NCBI GenBank assembly: GCA_937958675.1
Contig: CALGND010000038.1
Location: 1 to 64,000 of the forward strand
Origin: an uncultured Granulosicoccaceae bacterium
Lineage (GTDB): Bacteria; Pseudomonadota; Gammaproteobacteria; Granulosicoccales; Granulosicoccaceae
DNA length: 64,000 nt
Reading direction: 5' to 3'
Part shown: positions 39,101 to 47,196 of the stretch, in pieces
Layout of the letters: every line of letters begins with the position of its first letter
How positions within the stretch are numbered: the stretch's first letter is position 1
Position numbers and translations under genes: made by a program
Notes under the pieces: model-generated
Database searches by the model: none
What the model saw: the letters and a program-made list of their open reading frames with translations, nothing else
What the model was told of the DNA's origin: nothing

Positions 39101-39310
39101 CGCCCCGTAGAGAGACATAACACCATCGCCTTGAACTTGATTCACCACGCCGCCATACTGCTCTATAACAGATGTCATAGTAGCGATTGCGTCATCCAGA
39201 AGTAATTTACCCTGCTCGGGATCGCTCTCGTATAAGAAGGTGTAAGAGCCCGCTATATCACAAAACAAAACAGAGACGATCTTCCGTTCGTCAGCAGCTT
39301 CGATACTCAT
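36161..39310 (-). CDS. Class III nucleotide cyclase fused to AAA/STAND-like ATPase and TPR region
   Basis: A 1049-residue soluble protein. Residues ~8-190 are a class III cyclase: VSVLFCDIAGS with metal Asp18 and VQGDGVM with metal Asp62. The transition-state Asn of typical cyclases appears as His (AVSHLAGRL), while the Arg is kept; the same His change is recalled from other cyclase-ATPase-TPR proteins. An ATPase follows: FVGREEEL, Walker A SGDAGIGKSRL (~240), Walker B TVCVIEDLHWAD (~368). Residues ~600-1030 are helical TPR-type repeats. Such proteins are ATP-gated sensors; the ligand is unknown. A Crp-like gene lies 92 bases upstream on the same strand. Confidence 0.9.
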   Translation of the reverse strand: MSIEAADERKIVSVLFCDIAGSYTFLYESDPEQGKLLLDDAIATMTSVIEQYGGVVNQVQGDGVMSLYGAPKAIEDHALRACDAATELVKTFKHKNAQGLWPTGASIEIRVGISTGEAIVGVQQIKFPSASRNYEYYATGAVSHLAGRLQKLADAFEIVISNNTAELLGSNATTEELQDRSVHELIEAHAKPHLLTSLKPLNVFELSPSKLPFVGREEELDRLSKIVTDNFEKRQPARILISGDAGIGKSRLIQEFLSMDRDIPLKSIPVAALEMQANSPYAVIRRMLRSWFEGNGAVVPAKQSEHLVSICKEIDAENWVLPLALSDVLGLSLMDARWDQFEPDIKRSQISKSVLQLLSYWGETKPTVCVIEDLHWADYVSMDLLESAITALKTGSITFLFTSRSNSTFANVTDIVRMPLGSLSTVAARALLASLPSDEPIPESEFNGLLERCGGVPLFIEHAAYTVVPRSGMSGSGSGSDGFHFGFQVRSLIQARIDKLPADAKQVLSIASVTGTHFTLRSLVAVTEADGPLTQGLIELLIGSGLVEPTRNFEEYTFTHALLQEVAYLGILKSRLIEYHGKYLEYFKQKQKLQPEERFIEQIEHHAFRGRKWLDVVKYGNEAAQDALDAGAYREAMYYFEDAIVAYPRISEYGSDDNQYFMRQHALCLLDLSRAAIPIGEISRSYDALEDCQAICENLNDNHILCESLAYRTALYSLLENSDAAIECGERAVEASKKMASERLIYGCKVYLGQALFFSGDFTATIELLRPLVDEGATDRFPLDRIGNTAPASIDCYGILGMAYAQQGNFETAEYYGRLAKSIADETGKSFDRGLAYFYLSFTLVHRFEMEEAISHSQELNEIIDAVGVQFLRPWLVGLLGFVYANQGQYSKASELLSQSIADAQAMSQRNFECYASLTMAFVFTRSGEFKNAENLLVHVEKLANEARYNSISIWAKRSKGALALAMGRHDDAQSYLKTALDHAQALGMLPEVAHCHNLLGRTYKSIEAAKQKSEADQAELAGERAVRHQKLANSMYADMKINLLVSFE

Positions 39311-39402
39311 CAAACAGTCATGTAAGTTGAATTGCCCACCAAGCTTACCTCTGCCTTTCTGTTCAATTCCCTATGAAAGTGCATTACTTCAAACCACGTG
39401 AC

Positions 39403-40104
39403 TTATACAGGCTGATTTAAAGTAAACGATTTAAACTCGGTAATATCGTGCACAGCGTACCGTCCGGGCTTCCAGTCTATTAACCCTATTCTTTCCAAAC
39501 GCTTCAACTCTCGTGTCACTGCTTCTCGGTGTGTACTAATCCGTGATGCGATATCTGCGTGTGTCGGTACTTTGTCAAACAAAACAGACGTGCCTTTCTT
39601 AAAACCGGTTCCATCTTCTATCATTCGAATGATTTCTAACTGAACTCGAGTGCCCACACTTTCAGTACTGAACTCATAAACTCGCTGAATATGCTTGCGA
39701 GCCAGCTTAGCCAAGCGCTGAAGCACCGCTTTCATTACCGTAGGATAGTCTTGCATGACTTGGTAAAAAAGCTCTGAAGTCATGACTGCCACTGTCGCGT
39801 TTTCGACTGCAATACAGTCGTTACCACGTGGCTCGCCATCAATTGCTGAGAGCTCACCAAACATCATCCCAGAGCTTAAATCTTCGTATTGAACTTGCTT
39901 ACCGGCTTTTGAATTTGCGTGAGCGCGGACAGTACCGCTTAGCAGGAAAAACACCTCAGAACGCCCGTCAGATGCAGAAATAAGCGATTCATTGTGCTTA
40001 TATTCGCGCAACATCATTGACGTGGCAATAAAATTGCGGTCTTGGATGGAGAGCCCTCGGAATATGTCGAAGGTCGCTAAGGTAGTTGCTGTGACCCTCT
40101 GCAA
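39403..40104 (-). CDS. Crp/Fnr-family transcriptional regulator
   Basis: A 233-residue regulator. Residues ~10-130 are a cyclic-nucleotide-binding-like beta roll with the phosphate cassette MFGELSAIDGEPRGN: Glu and Arg are present, while the Ser/Thr after Arg in Crp is Gly here, so cAMP binding is plausible but not proven. A long helix follows, then the winged HTH at ~170-220 (HADIASRISTHREAVTRELKRL, in part STHREAVTREL). The N-terminal Cys set of Fnr is missing. Start is TTG 40104 with a strong GGGAG ribosome-binding site 7 bases away. It is upstream of the cyclase gene and divergent from the protease. Confidence 0.88.
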   Translation of the reverse strand: MQRVTATTLATFDIFRGLSIQDRNFIATSMMLREYKHNESLISASDGRSEVFFLLSGTVRAHANSKAGKQVQYEDLSSGMMFGELSAIDGEPRGNDCIAVENATVAVMTSELFYQVMQDYPTVMKAVLQRLAKLARKHIQRVYEFSTESVGTRVQLEIIRMIEDGTGFKKGTSVLFDKVPTHADIASRISTHREAVTRELKRLERIGLIDWKPGRYAVHDITEFKSFTLNQPV

Positions 40105-40139
40105 TTTACTGCTCCCTAATTACAACTAATACATAAATA

Positions 40140-40153
40140 TACACACGGGTGTA
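40140..40153. promoter_or_regulatory. Palindrome upstream of the Crp-like gene
   Basis: TACAC and GTGTA pair as inverted arms around ACGG, 35 bases upstream of the TTG start. The symmetry and position suit an autoregulatory operator, but it does not match the E. coli Crp or Fnr consensus. Confidence 0.3.
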
Positions 40154-40360
40154 CACATAAGTATTACGAAATCCGCTAATTTGATTAACGATACCATAAT
40201 TTCGAGTACCGGCAAGCCCTAATACTAAGACCTAGATCGCCAATAACGCTGAAACTTCGACAAATCGCGGGATGGACTCGGTGGTGGCAATTCTCACGGC
40301 TCAAAGGCTGTAAACCCGTTAGCCTGAAAGTATCGGAAAACTGGCAGATTTTCTATCATC

Positions 40361-41287
40361 ATGATCAAGCGACCTGCACTCCCGTATCCAGCTCAAGCAC
40401 TGCGTGATCGAGAGTATCTAGACGCCTCCCCTAAAGATACCAAAACCAGATTACTTGATCGCCTTTCTCAGGAGTACCACGACCTCCAATATAGAATCGA
40501 TCTGCTGGAAGCGCGATTGAATGCTGTCTCAACGTGGCAACCTGAATCGATCTCTCCAACACCGGCACCAAAACCCGATTTTCCAGCTTTGAGTTATGTT
40601 CAAAGCGCTACCGGGCAGCTGCGCTGGCTCAACACCCTAGCCAGGAAGTACAGCAATCTAGGCGACAGTGCCGGCAATATAAGTGGCATTGCATGGTGCA
40701 ATGGCGTTTTTTTAGCAGATGGCTACTTTTTAACCGCTGGACACTGTTTTGACAAAGGCGGTGGATGGCAACGACCCAACCACTACGGCGTCGTCTCATC
40801 ACCTGACGCTATTGCTCCATTGTTTAGCGTATGCCACAGCGCAAAAAATGACAGGAGCGATATCGGGCATACAGTGCAAGAGCTCGTCTGCCATCGTCCG
40901 TTGGGGCTCGATTGCGCCATCGTCCGATTGAGCCAACACAACGACACAACCCCCTCATCCTTCAAGGCCTTGGAGCTTATTCCTTCGATAGATGCAAACC
41001 ATACACACGAGCTTACCAACGCTGATGCTTTTCTAGTCGACTATCAAAATTCAGCGTCCAAGCAAGGCGGCAAACAAAATGATTTTCATAGCGTAAAAAT
41101 TACGCAGCATCAGCGATCACTAATCAGCTTTACTAGCCTTACGGAGGATCGCACTCTATCAGGCACTCCATTGGTAACGCGAGATGGCCACATTCTGGGG
41201 ATTAAAACTTCCAGTTGCGAAGCCGTTGATATCCGCGCTATTGCTCAAATACTTGAACCCATAAAGCGAAGCCAGGCTCATGCGTGA
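40361..41287 (+). CDS. Trypsin-like serine protease without signal peptide
   Basis: A 308-residue protein. Residues ~25-60 are a charged helix (TRLLDRLSQEYHDLQYRIDLLEARL, in part), likely coiled coil. The chymotrypsin-fold core shows FLTAGHCF (His128), LDCAIVRL (Asp184) and TLSGTPLV (Ser267), so the triad is complete; the usual GxSGxP reads TLSGTP. No hydrophobic export signal exists at the N-terminus, so the enzyme should be cytoplasmic. It is divergent from the Crp-like gene across a 256-base gap, and its end overlaps the ureohydrolase end by 10 bases. Target unknown. Confidence 0.8.
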   Translation: MIKRPALPYPAQALRDREYLDASPKDTKTRLLDRLSQEYHDLQYRIDLLEARLNAVSTWQPESISPTPAPKPDFPALSYVQSATGQLRWLNTLARKYSNLGDSAGNISGIAWCNGVFLADGYFLTAGHCFDKGGGWQRPNHYGVVSSPDAIAPLFSVCHSAKNDRSDIGHTVQELVCHRPLGLDCAIVRLSQHNDTTPSSFKALELIPSIDANHTHELTNADAFLVDYQNSASKQGGKQNDFHSVKITQHQRSLISFTSLTEDRTLSGTPLVTRDGHILGIKTSSCEAVDIRAIAQILEPIKRSQAHA

Positions 41288-42222
41288 TGCAAAATCCTGC
41301 CGATAAAGTTTAATAACAACTGAGCTGCCAAAGTCGATGTGCTGCCTGCATGATCGTAGTCAGGTGCAACCTCAACTAGATCAACCCCTACAACCTGCCC
41401 ACGCTTAGCCAAGCCGTCGAGCAATTCCAGCCCTTCGTAGTAGAGAAACCCACCATGGCTCGGCGTACCGGTACCCGGTGCAATTGACGGATCAAACCCA
41501 TCTATATCGATGGTGACGTAATATCGCTTGCCTGCAGGAATGCGCTCAAGTACAGCGTCAACGCCTAATTTACGAAACTGCCTAACCGACAGAATATCCG
41601 ACCCCATTTCACGTGCTGCATCGTACCCATCTTTGGCAGTTGACGACACATTGCGAATACCAATCTGACTTAAGCCGGTAACGTAATCTTTTTCAGCCGC
41701 TCTGCGCATCGGATTTCCGTGGCCATATTTAACGCCGTGCCGTTCATCCACGAAATCAAGGTGCGCATCAATCTGCACAAGATGAATGGGCTCTTGATCA
41801 TCAAAGGCGTTAATGCATGGGATGTTAATCGAATGATCACCACCCAGCACCACCGGTATTGCCCCAGCTGCTAATATTTTTCGTACACCGAACTCTATAT
41901 TGTTATGGCTCTGCGTTGTATCAGTGTGAACGATATCAGCATCTCCGATATCAACAATGGTTGCATCTGTCAGGTATGTGATGTCATCTTCAGGATCATA
42001 AGCACCTGCATGCCCAAACGAAAATAATGTAGATGCCTCACGAATTGAACGCGGGCCAAATCGAGAGCCTGATCGATACTGGCAACCGAAATCATAAGGC
42101 GCGCCCAATACAGCAACTTGTGCATCTATTGCATCCCAATCTTCAATATACGCAAACTTGCCAAATGTGCAGATTCCAACAAAGGGCAGATTTAGCCTGC
42201 CCGAATCATATCCGTGTGCCAT
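41278..42222 (-). CDS. Agmatinase-family ureohydrolase
   Basis: A 314-residue arginase/agmatinase fold enzyme that hydrolyses a guanidino compound to urea and an amine. The two-metal ligands are all present: His130 (GGDHS), Asp152, His154 and Asp156 (DAHLD), and Asp239 and Asp241 (DIDGFDP), followed by SIAPGTGTPSHGG. The fold suggests SpeB-like agmatinase, but related enzymes take guanidinobutyrate, guanidinopropionate or guanidine, and sequence alone does not decide. It leads toward a TauD-type gene upstream (56-base gap) on the same strand. Confidence 0.88.
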   Translation of the reverse strand: MAHGYDSGRLNLPFVGICTFGKFAYIEDWDAIDAQVAVLGAPYDFGCQYRSGSRFGPRSIREASTLFSFGHAGAYDPEDDITYLTDATIVDIGDADIVHTDTTQSHNNIEFGVRKILAAGAIPVVLGGDHSINIPCINAFDDQEPIHLVQIDAHLDFVDERHGVKYGHGNPMRRAAEKDYVTGLSQIGIRNVSSTAKDGYDAAREMGSDILSVRQFRKLGVDAVLERIPAGKRYYVTIDIDGFDPSIAPGTGTPSHGGFLYYEGLELLDGLAKRGQVVGVDLVEVAPDYDHAGSTSTLAAQLLLNFIGRILHHA

Positions 42223-42278
42223 ACCGTTTGATTTACCGTTTTGAGTTATCTAATCCTAACGGAAAATCAATAGCCTGG

Positions 42279-43094
42279 CTAACCGTGCAACGCCACACCC
42301 TGCACCGTTATGCGATGCATCAGCCGGCGTTGGCCAGGGTAATCATTTAACGCCTTGTGCCAGGTTGCACGGTTATCCCAAAACGCTACGGACCCATCTA
42401 GCCATTCAAACCGATGCATAAATTCAGGTTGCTGTATGTGAGCATATATTGAATTTAAAAGAGCTTCGCTTTCTGTTTGAGCCACATCGTTTACCTTTAC
42501 CGTAAATTCAGGATTAACGTAAAGAGCGCACTTATCACTGAACGGGTGCCGTATCACGACTGGATGAATAGCATCTTGCGTTGCATTTTCGCTATTTTTT
42601 AAACGCCCCGTATTATCTTTACCACCAAACACATGACGGCTAGAGTGTGTAGCGGTTAAACCCTCCAGCTTGCTTTTCATTTCAGGAGAAAGCGCATCGT
42701 AGGCTGCGAACATATTGATAAATAAGGTGTCGCCGCCAGAAACTGGCAGCTCGCGCGCCACCAAAATTGATCCCAGCGCAGGTATTTGATCATAGCTGTG
42801 ATCCGTGTGCCAATTCTCGCCGATATTGCTATCGTGCTCAGGCTCTTTTAATACTTGCGCAATCTGAGGGTAATCGTCTAACGGTGTAAAAAAGCGATTG
42901 ATATCAATTGCACCAAAGCAATTTGCAAACGCGATGTGATTTTCAGATGTAATCGATTGATCTCGAAAAAATGCCACGCCATAGTTACCCAGCGCAGCTT
43001 TAATCTTCTCTACATCATCCACCGTTACATCATTAAGATCAATACCGCTAATGTATGCGCCTGCATTACTAGTTGGGTTAATTGTTATCGACAT
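42279..43094 (-). CDS. TauD/TfdA-family 2-oxoglutarate dioxygenase
   Basis: A 271-residue Fe(II)/2-oxoglutarate oxygenase. The iron triad is His96 and Asp98 (NWHTDHS) and His246 (DNRATWHKA), with the 2-oxoglutarate Arg near 257 (GQRRLMHRI). Its length and motifs fit taurine dioxygenase relatives. Neighbours do not include sulfonate uptake genes, so taurine is not implied; the substrate could be an amino-acid or guanidino compound. It lies upstream of the ureohydrolase and 17 bases downstream of the acetyltransferase gene, so co-transcription is likely. Confidence 0.9.
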   Translation of the reverse strand: MSITINPTSNAGAYISGIDLNDVTVDDVEKIKAALGNYGVAFFRDQSITSENHIAFANCFGAIDINRFFTPLDDYPQIAQVLKEPEHDSNIGENWHTDHSYDQIPALGSILVARELPVSGGDTLFINMFAAYDALSPEMKSKLEGLTATHSSRHVFGGKDNTGRLKNSENATQDAIHPVVIRHPFSDKCALYVNPEFTVKVNDVAQTESEALLNSIYAHIQQPEFMHRFEWLDGSVAFWDNRATWHKALNDYPGQRRLMHRITVQGVALHG

Positions 43095-43111
43095 ACCAGA
43101 AATTTCTCCGT

Positions 43112-43873
43112 TTAGTTTTCTACCAAACCGGCAGCTCGACTACTACCATTGCGGTTACTCATCATCTCAAACAAAGATGATTTCATGGAGCTGTCTTCAT
43201 TAAAGTTGTCAGCATTTAACCAGGCTTCTATTTTCTGCTTAACCTCAGGCCATTCATCATCCAGTATCGAATACCACGCTGTGTCACGGTTTTTGCCTTT
43301 GAATATTAGGTGGTTGTAAAAAATACCTTCAAATCTGAAACCCAATCTACGAGCTGCTTTCCTTGATCGTTGATTTAAAGCATTGCATCGCCACTGCATT
43401 CGTCGATAACCCAGTTCATCCATGGCGTAGCTCAGCATCAAATACAGCGCCTCTGTACCACCAGCTGTTCGCTGCAGCTCGGGGCCAAACCAAATGTGCC
43501 CTATTTCGATTACACCGTTTTGCGGGCTGATATCAAGAAAACTTGCCTGGCCGCAAGCACGACCAGTTTGATTGGAACGAAGAGTAAAAAATACTGTGTC
43601 AAAGCTCGAGGATTGCGCCCGCAGTGTCGCTTTGTAACTGGATACATCAGGCCAGGGCCCATAGGTCATATAATCCCAAATCCTTAAGCCTTCATCACAT
43701 GAGTGCCCAGCCGCATACAACTCTTCTGCATGCAACTCAGCATTTTGAGGCTCGAGGGTTACAAGCCTGCCCGGCAACGGTATTCTACTCGGCACCAACG
43801 CAGGTGGTGGCGACGCGACTGGCTCACCCGATAAAGGTCTTGGGTAGGCCTGCTCTAGCGTTGTCTCGGTCAT
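43112..43873 (-). CDS. GNAT-family N-acetyltransferase (RimJ/RimL-like)
   Basis: A 253-residue GNAT protein with an unusual ~30-residue N-terminal Pro-rich lead and a ~40-residue C-terminal tail. The core shows GRLVTLEPQNAE, the acetyl-CoA region IWFGPELQRTAGGTEA (in place of R/QxxGxG/A), and NQRSRKAARRLGFRFEG, the RimJ/RimL hallmark. It may acetylate an amino-terminus or small amine. The start overlaps the end of the DUF4261 gene by 4 bases, so the two are translationally linked. Confidence 0.88.
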   Translation of the reverse strand: MTETTLEQAYPRPLSGEPVASPPPALVPSRIPLPGRLVTLEPQNAELHAEELYAAGHSCDEGLRIWDYMTYGPWPDVSSYKATLRAQSSSFDTVFFTLRSNQTGRACGQASFLDISPQNGVIEIGHIWFGPELQRTAGGTEALYLMLSYAMDELGYRRMQWRCNALNQRSRKAARRLGFRFEGIFYNHLIFKGKNRDTAWYSILDDEWPEVKQKIEAWLNADNFNEDSSMKSSLFEMMSNRNGSSRAAGLVEN

Positions 43874-44763
43874 TTATTGATCTCAGCTTCTGAAATAAAC
43901 TCCGCCACAAATAGCTCCCCTTCGCTTTCTAAATAGTACTCTTCATTGCTAGCTAAGCGAAGCTTCATAAAAAGATCTTCGCCTACTTGCATTGTATTTC
44001 CAGCTACAAACCGTGCACCGGAATCCAGAAGATACTTAAGTACATTGTTAAATATCTCAAACACTTCCTCGCTGCCTGAATGATCATCCACTAACGAGGC
44101 TAAATCTGGCAACCCTAATAGCGAGCCGCCGTAAGTCCTGAGCCACACACCATCAATGCCTTCCACTTCGTACTTAACAAAGCCACAATACAAGGCAGCT
44201 AATGGAAAATTTTCGAGCGTAGAAACAATATCTTCGCTTGTAGAGTCGCCTCTTAGAGCACTGGCAGGAAGTGAGGTGCAAGCACTTTCGTTTACTATAA
44301 CAATCGCGCCGACACGGCTTAAAAAACCACCCACTAATGCCATAGCAGCGTACTGCCTGATCGGGTTTTTGTCGTAGCCTTGGTAGTACATCAACAGATG
44401 ACTCTTATGCGCTCTAGCCTCATTCTTAAGTGCTTCGTCATAATGCGACGGCTGTATAGAATTTTCCAACACGTCTGCTGGCATCGGCTGGTTAAATCCC
44501 ACCACTTTGACAATATGCTCACCCCACCCAATTAACCCAAGCGGTGTACCTTGTTTATTGGTCTTGTCGTCTATTTCAATTTGCGCTTTTTTCAAGCTCT
44601 TGTGATGCGCCCTAAACTGCTTTTCTAGAGTCGCTGCATCAAGATCCAAAGCACCGCTAAAAACAAGCTGTAGGCTAAGTGTTGTTTCAAGCTGCTCGTT
44701 AGCAACCAAACCTTTTTCGGCAGCAGACTCTTTCTTGCCAAAAAATCTAGTTAGTACGCTCAT
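43870..44763 (-). CDS. DUF4261-like protein
   Basis: A 297-residue cytoplasmic protein. The C-terminal third, with ARFVAGNTMQVGEDLFMKLR, resembles DUF4261 members; the N-terminal part (LETTLSLQLVFSGALDLDAA) is conserved with those as well, from memory. No catalytic motif, signal peptide or membrane segment is visible. It is first of a cluster with the acetyltransferase, dioxygenase and ureohydrolase. Function is unknown. Confidence 0.6.
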   Translation of the reverse strand: MSVLTRFFGKKESAAEKGLVANEQLETTLSLQLVFSGALDLDAATLEKQFRAHHKSLKKAQIEIDDKTNKQGTPLGLIGWGEHIVKVVGFNQPMPADVLENSIQPSHYDEALKNEARAHKSHLLMYYQGYDKNPIRQYAAMALVGGFLSRVGAIVIVNESACTSLPASALRGDSTSEDIVSTLENFPLAALYCGFVKYEVEGIDGVWLRTYGGSLLGLPDLASLVDDHSGSEEVFEIFNNVLKYLLDSGARFVAGNTMQVGEDLFMKLRLASNEEYYLESEGELFVAEFISEAEINK

Positions 44764-44878
44764 GTGTTCTCCTTAATCGCAATTAAGCTGTAGCCTCAGC
44801 ACAGTGCTGAACTAACGAAATATTAAACTTATTTGAGAGTAAAAAATCAGAGATGATAGTGAATGACAATAAGATTAC

Positions 44879-45916
44879 TTAGGCTGACAGCCTCTTAACA
44901 TCTGCAATCAAAGCATCAACCTGTTTTTCATCTGTCGCCCATGACGTCACCATTCTCGTCACTGAATGTTGATCGTCGACTTTCTCCCAAACGTAAAAAT
45001 CATAATTTTCTTTTAGGCTTTCTATTAACGTATCTGGCAACATAAGGAATATCTGGTTGCTCTGTGTGGGCGCTGCCAGTTTGAAGCCGCTAGCTGTTAT
45101 GGATTCAGATAACTTTTGCGCCATCGCATTAGCATGCCGCGTTAATTCAAAGAACAAGCCATCAGAAAACAACTCCATAAACTGAACCCCTAGCAATCGA
45201 CCCTTTGCAAGCAAGCCACCTCGTTGCTTAATATGAAAGGCAAAGTCTTCCGCAAGTTGAGGGTTGGGTATAACAATCGCCTCACCGATCAAGGCACCCG
45301 CTTTTGTGCCACCTATCCAGAATATATCCGTCAACTCTGCGATATCTACCAAACTTAGATCGGATACGTCCGCGGTTAGTGCAACACCTAAACGTGCGCC
45401 GTCGAGCAGCAGTAACAAACCATGCTCTTTGCACATTTTTGATAAAGCTTGCAATTCGGATTTTGTGTAAACGGTGCCTGTTTCTGTCGCGTTAGAGATA
45501 TACACAAGGCGTGGTTTGGCCATATGTGGAAAATGGGCGTTGTTCGCAACGGCAGTATGTATATCAGCGGGGGTAAGCTTACCGTCGCCCGATTCCACCG
45601 AAATAATTTTATGCCCAGTTGCTTCTATGGCACCAGTTTCTCGTACCACTATATGGCCTGTATTGGCCGCGATAACTGCTTCATGCGGCCGAAGCGATGT
45701 TGACGAAATAATGATATTGGCCAACGTACCGCCGGCAACAAAGAATACAGGAATATCGCTTGAATTCAGTTGCTCTCGAATCAAGCTTCTGGCGTGTTCA
45801 GAATACTCATCATCACCATACGCCGTTTGTTGGACTAAATTGGTTTTGTTTAGTGCGGCTAGGATTCTCGGATGACAACCCTCGCTATAATCATCCAAAA
45901 AACTGTACTTACCCAT
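44879..45916 (-). CDS. Low-specificity L-threonine aldolase family protein
   Basis: A 345-residue PLP enzyme of the beta-eliminating lyase fold, expected to split threonine or allo-threonine into glycine and acetaldehyde. Seen are FLDDYSEGCHPRIL at the start, QTAYGDDEYS, the LLDGARLGVAL Asp region, and the PLP Lys in WIGGTKAGALIGE (about residue 206). The branch with GxCHPRI start differs from E. coli LtaE and may have another beta-hydroxy amino acid as substrate. It is a single gene, with gaps on both sides. Confidence 0.88.
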   Translation of the reverse strand: MGKYSFLDDYSEGCHPRILAALNKTNLVQQTAYGDDEYSEHARSLIREQLNSSDIPVFFVAGGTLANIIISSTSLRPHEAVIAANTGHIVVRETGAIEATGHKIISVESGDGKLTPADIHTAVANNAHFPHMAKPRLVYISNATETGTVYTKSELQALSKMCKEHGLLLLLDGARLGVALTADVSDLSLVDIAELTDIFWIGGTKAGALIGEAIVIPNPQLAEDFAFHIKQRGGLLAKGRLLGVQFMELFSDGLFFELTRHANAMAQKLSESITASGFKLAAPTQSNQIFLMLPDTLIESLKENYDFYVWEKVDDQHSVTRMVTSWATDEKQVDALIADVKRLSA

Positions 45917-45979
45917 CTTGGTGTTCTCTAAGTAACTTCCGCGATAAGCAGAGTTAATCGTTATGAATGGCTAAAAGAT

Positions 45980-46234
45980 TTAAGCGTCGCTCTTAGGATC
46001 TTCAGCCTTTTTAACCCGAATCTTATTATTGCCTACTGTCATGTTGTTAAGGCTCTTCATCGCGGCCTTAGCCTCTCCAACCTTCGGCATCACGACAAAG
46101 CCAAAACCCTTCGATGTACCGTTCGCTTTATCAATAACTAGGTCGCAAGACTGTACTGAGCCATATTCTTGGAATAATTCGCTTAGCTCTTCCTCGGTAG
46201 TCGAACGATCCAAATTTCGTGCTATTAATTTCAT
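45980..46234 (-). CDS. RRM-type RNA-binding protein
   Basis: An 84-residue RNA-recognition-motif protein. RNP2 is LIARNLD (residues 3-9) and RNP1 is KGFGFVVM (about 43-50), on a complete RRM fold of ~75 residues with a short acidic tail. ATG 46234 was chosen because the domain starts there; the frame is open upstream to 46258. Small RRM proteins in gammaproteobacteria and cyanobacteria are often cold-induced RNA chaperones; no regulatory feature seen here proves that. Confidence 0.88.
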   Translation of the reverse strand: MKLIARNLDRSTTEEELSELFQEYGSVQSCDLVIDKANGTSKGFGFVVMPKVGEAKAAMKSLNNMTVGNNKIRVKKAEDPKSDA

Positions 46235-46358
46235 AGTGTTGTCGATACGGGTTACCAAATACGGGATTTTATCGCCGGTACTGCGCTGCCACTAAGCATA
46301 ACGGATTGCCCTTGTTTTTGCCTAGCTTTTAAATAGACATCAAGCTGAACACAAACAC

Positions 46359-46793
46359 TTACACCTGATGAACCAATAAATTGATCCATAAAACCATAAC
46401 GCAAATAAACGCAGCCCAAAAAACCAGCATGCGATGTAGCACCGAGTTATAACTGAGATGGATACACGCGTGAGCCACGCGAAATAAAACAAACGCCCAA
46501 GCAAATGCCACGCCCACTACACTTTCTATACCCAAGCTGATATACAGGGTACAGACAACGTAAAACAGTAGTGGTATTTCAAATTGATTATTAAAGCACC
46601 GCGAAGTCAGAGTAACAAACTCTGGCATATCCGTACCTTGCATAAGTTTGTAGCTTCTGAGCTTAACTTCGCCACGTGTAACACTGGAGAAGCGTGTTTT
46701 TAAAGCGATGAGGCCAATGACAAGCGTTAGCATCACCATAAGAAACATTGGAAAAATCAAATTCACCTTCCGAGCCCACTTGGGCTTTAACAT
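46359..46793 (-). CDS. MAPEG-family membrane protein
   Basis: A 144-residue protein with four membrane spans (LIFPMFLMVMLTLVIGLIAL, then FEIPLLFYVVCTLYISLGIE, VGVAFAWAFVLFRVAHACIH, MLVFWAAFICVMVLWINLLV). The pair N-F-E-I-P at the second span and R-V-A-H in the third match bacterial MAPEG proteins, relatives of microsomal glutathione transferases. Bacterial roles are mostly unknown. Confidence 0.82.
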   Translation of the reverse strand: MLKPKWARKVNLIFPMFLMVMLTLVIGLIALKTRFSSVTRGEVKLRSYKLMQGTDMPEFVTLTSRCFNNQFEIPLLFYVVCTLYISLGIESVVGVAFAWAFVLFRVAHACIHLSYNSVLHRMLVFWAAFICVMVLWINLLVHQV

Positions 46794-46840
46794 GGAGCTT
46801 TAACACATGAAACTATAAAAGTAGAATCGTTAGCAACTAT

Positions 46841-47170
46841 CTAACACTTTTTTTCGAAGTAGCCTGAATCCACCAACGCTTGCGTCTCGGCATCACCTGG
46901 CACTATACTCACCCATCCTTCGGTGATCTCGTTTCTTAGCACTGACAGCTCTTTGTGCTCGTCAGAATAATAATACCTTTGCGCTGCCTCAAAATTCTTA
47001 AACCCTAAAATCACCATATGAGAGAACGTATCACCCTCTAATGCTCTTACCGGGCTACCAACAATCAATTCAGCGCCGTATCTTTTATCTATGGCTTGAG
47101 ATTGTCTGGTTAATTCATCAATCCTGCTGCGGTCTGTAATTTTATAATTAAATATGATGTATGCAGACAT
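46841..47170 (-). CDS. DUF1330 domain protein
   Basis: A 109-residue protein of the dimeric alpha-beta barrel type: MSAYIIFNYKITDRSRIDEL, YGAELIVGSPVRALEGD and ILGFKNFEAAQRYYYSDEH are DUF1330 features. The C-terminal 15 residues are an unusual extension ending in EKKC. Family function is unknown. It lies 26 bases upstream-to-downstream of the Old Yellow Enzyme gene on the same strand, suggesting one transcript. Confidence 0.82.
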   Translation of the reverse strand: MSAYIIFNYKITDRSRIDELTRQSQAIDKRYGAELIVGSPVRALEGDTFSHMVILGFKNFEAAQRYYYSDEHKELSVLRNEITEGWVSIVPGDAETQALVDSGYFEKKC

Positions 47171-47196
47171 ATTGCCCCTCCTTTTATCCTACAACT

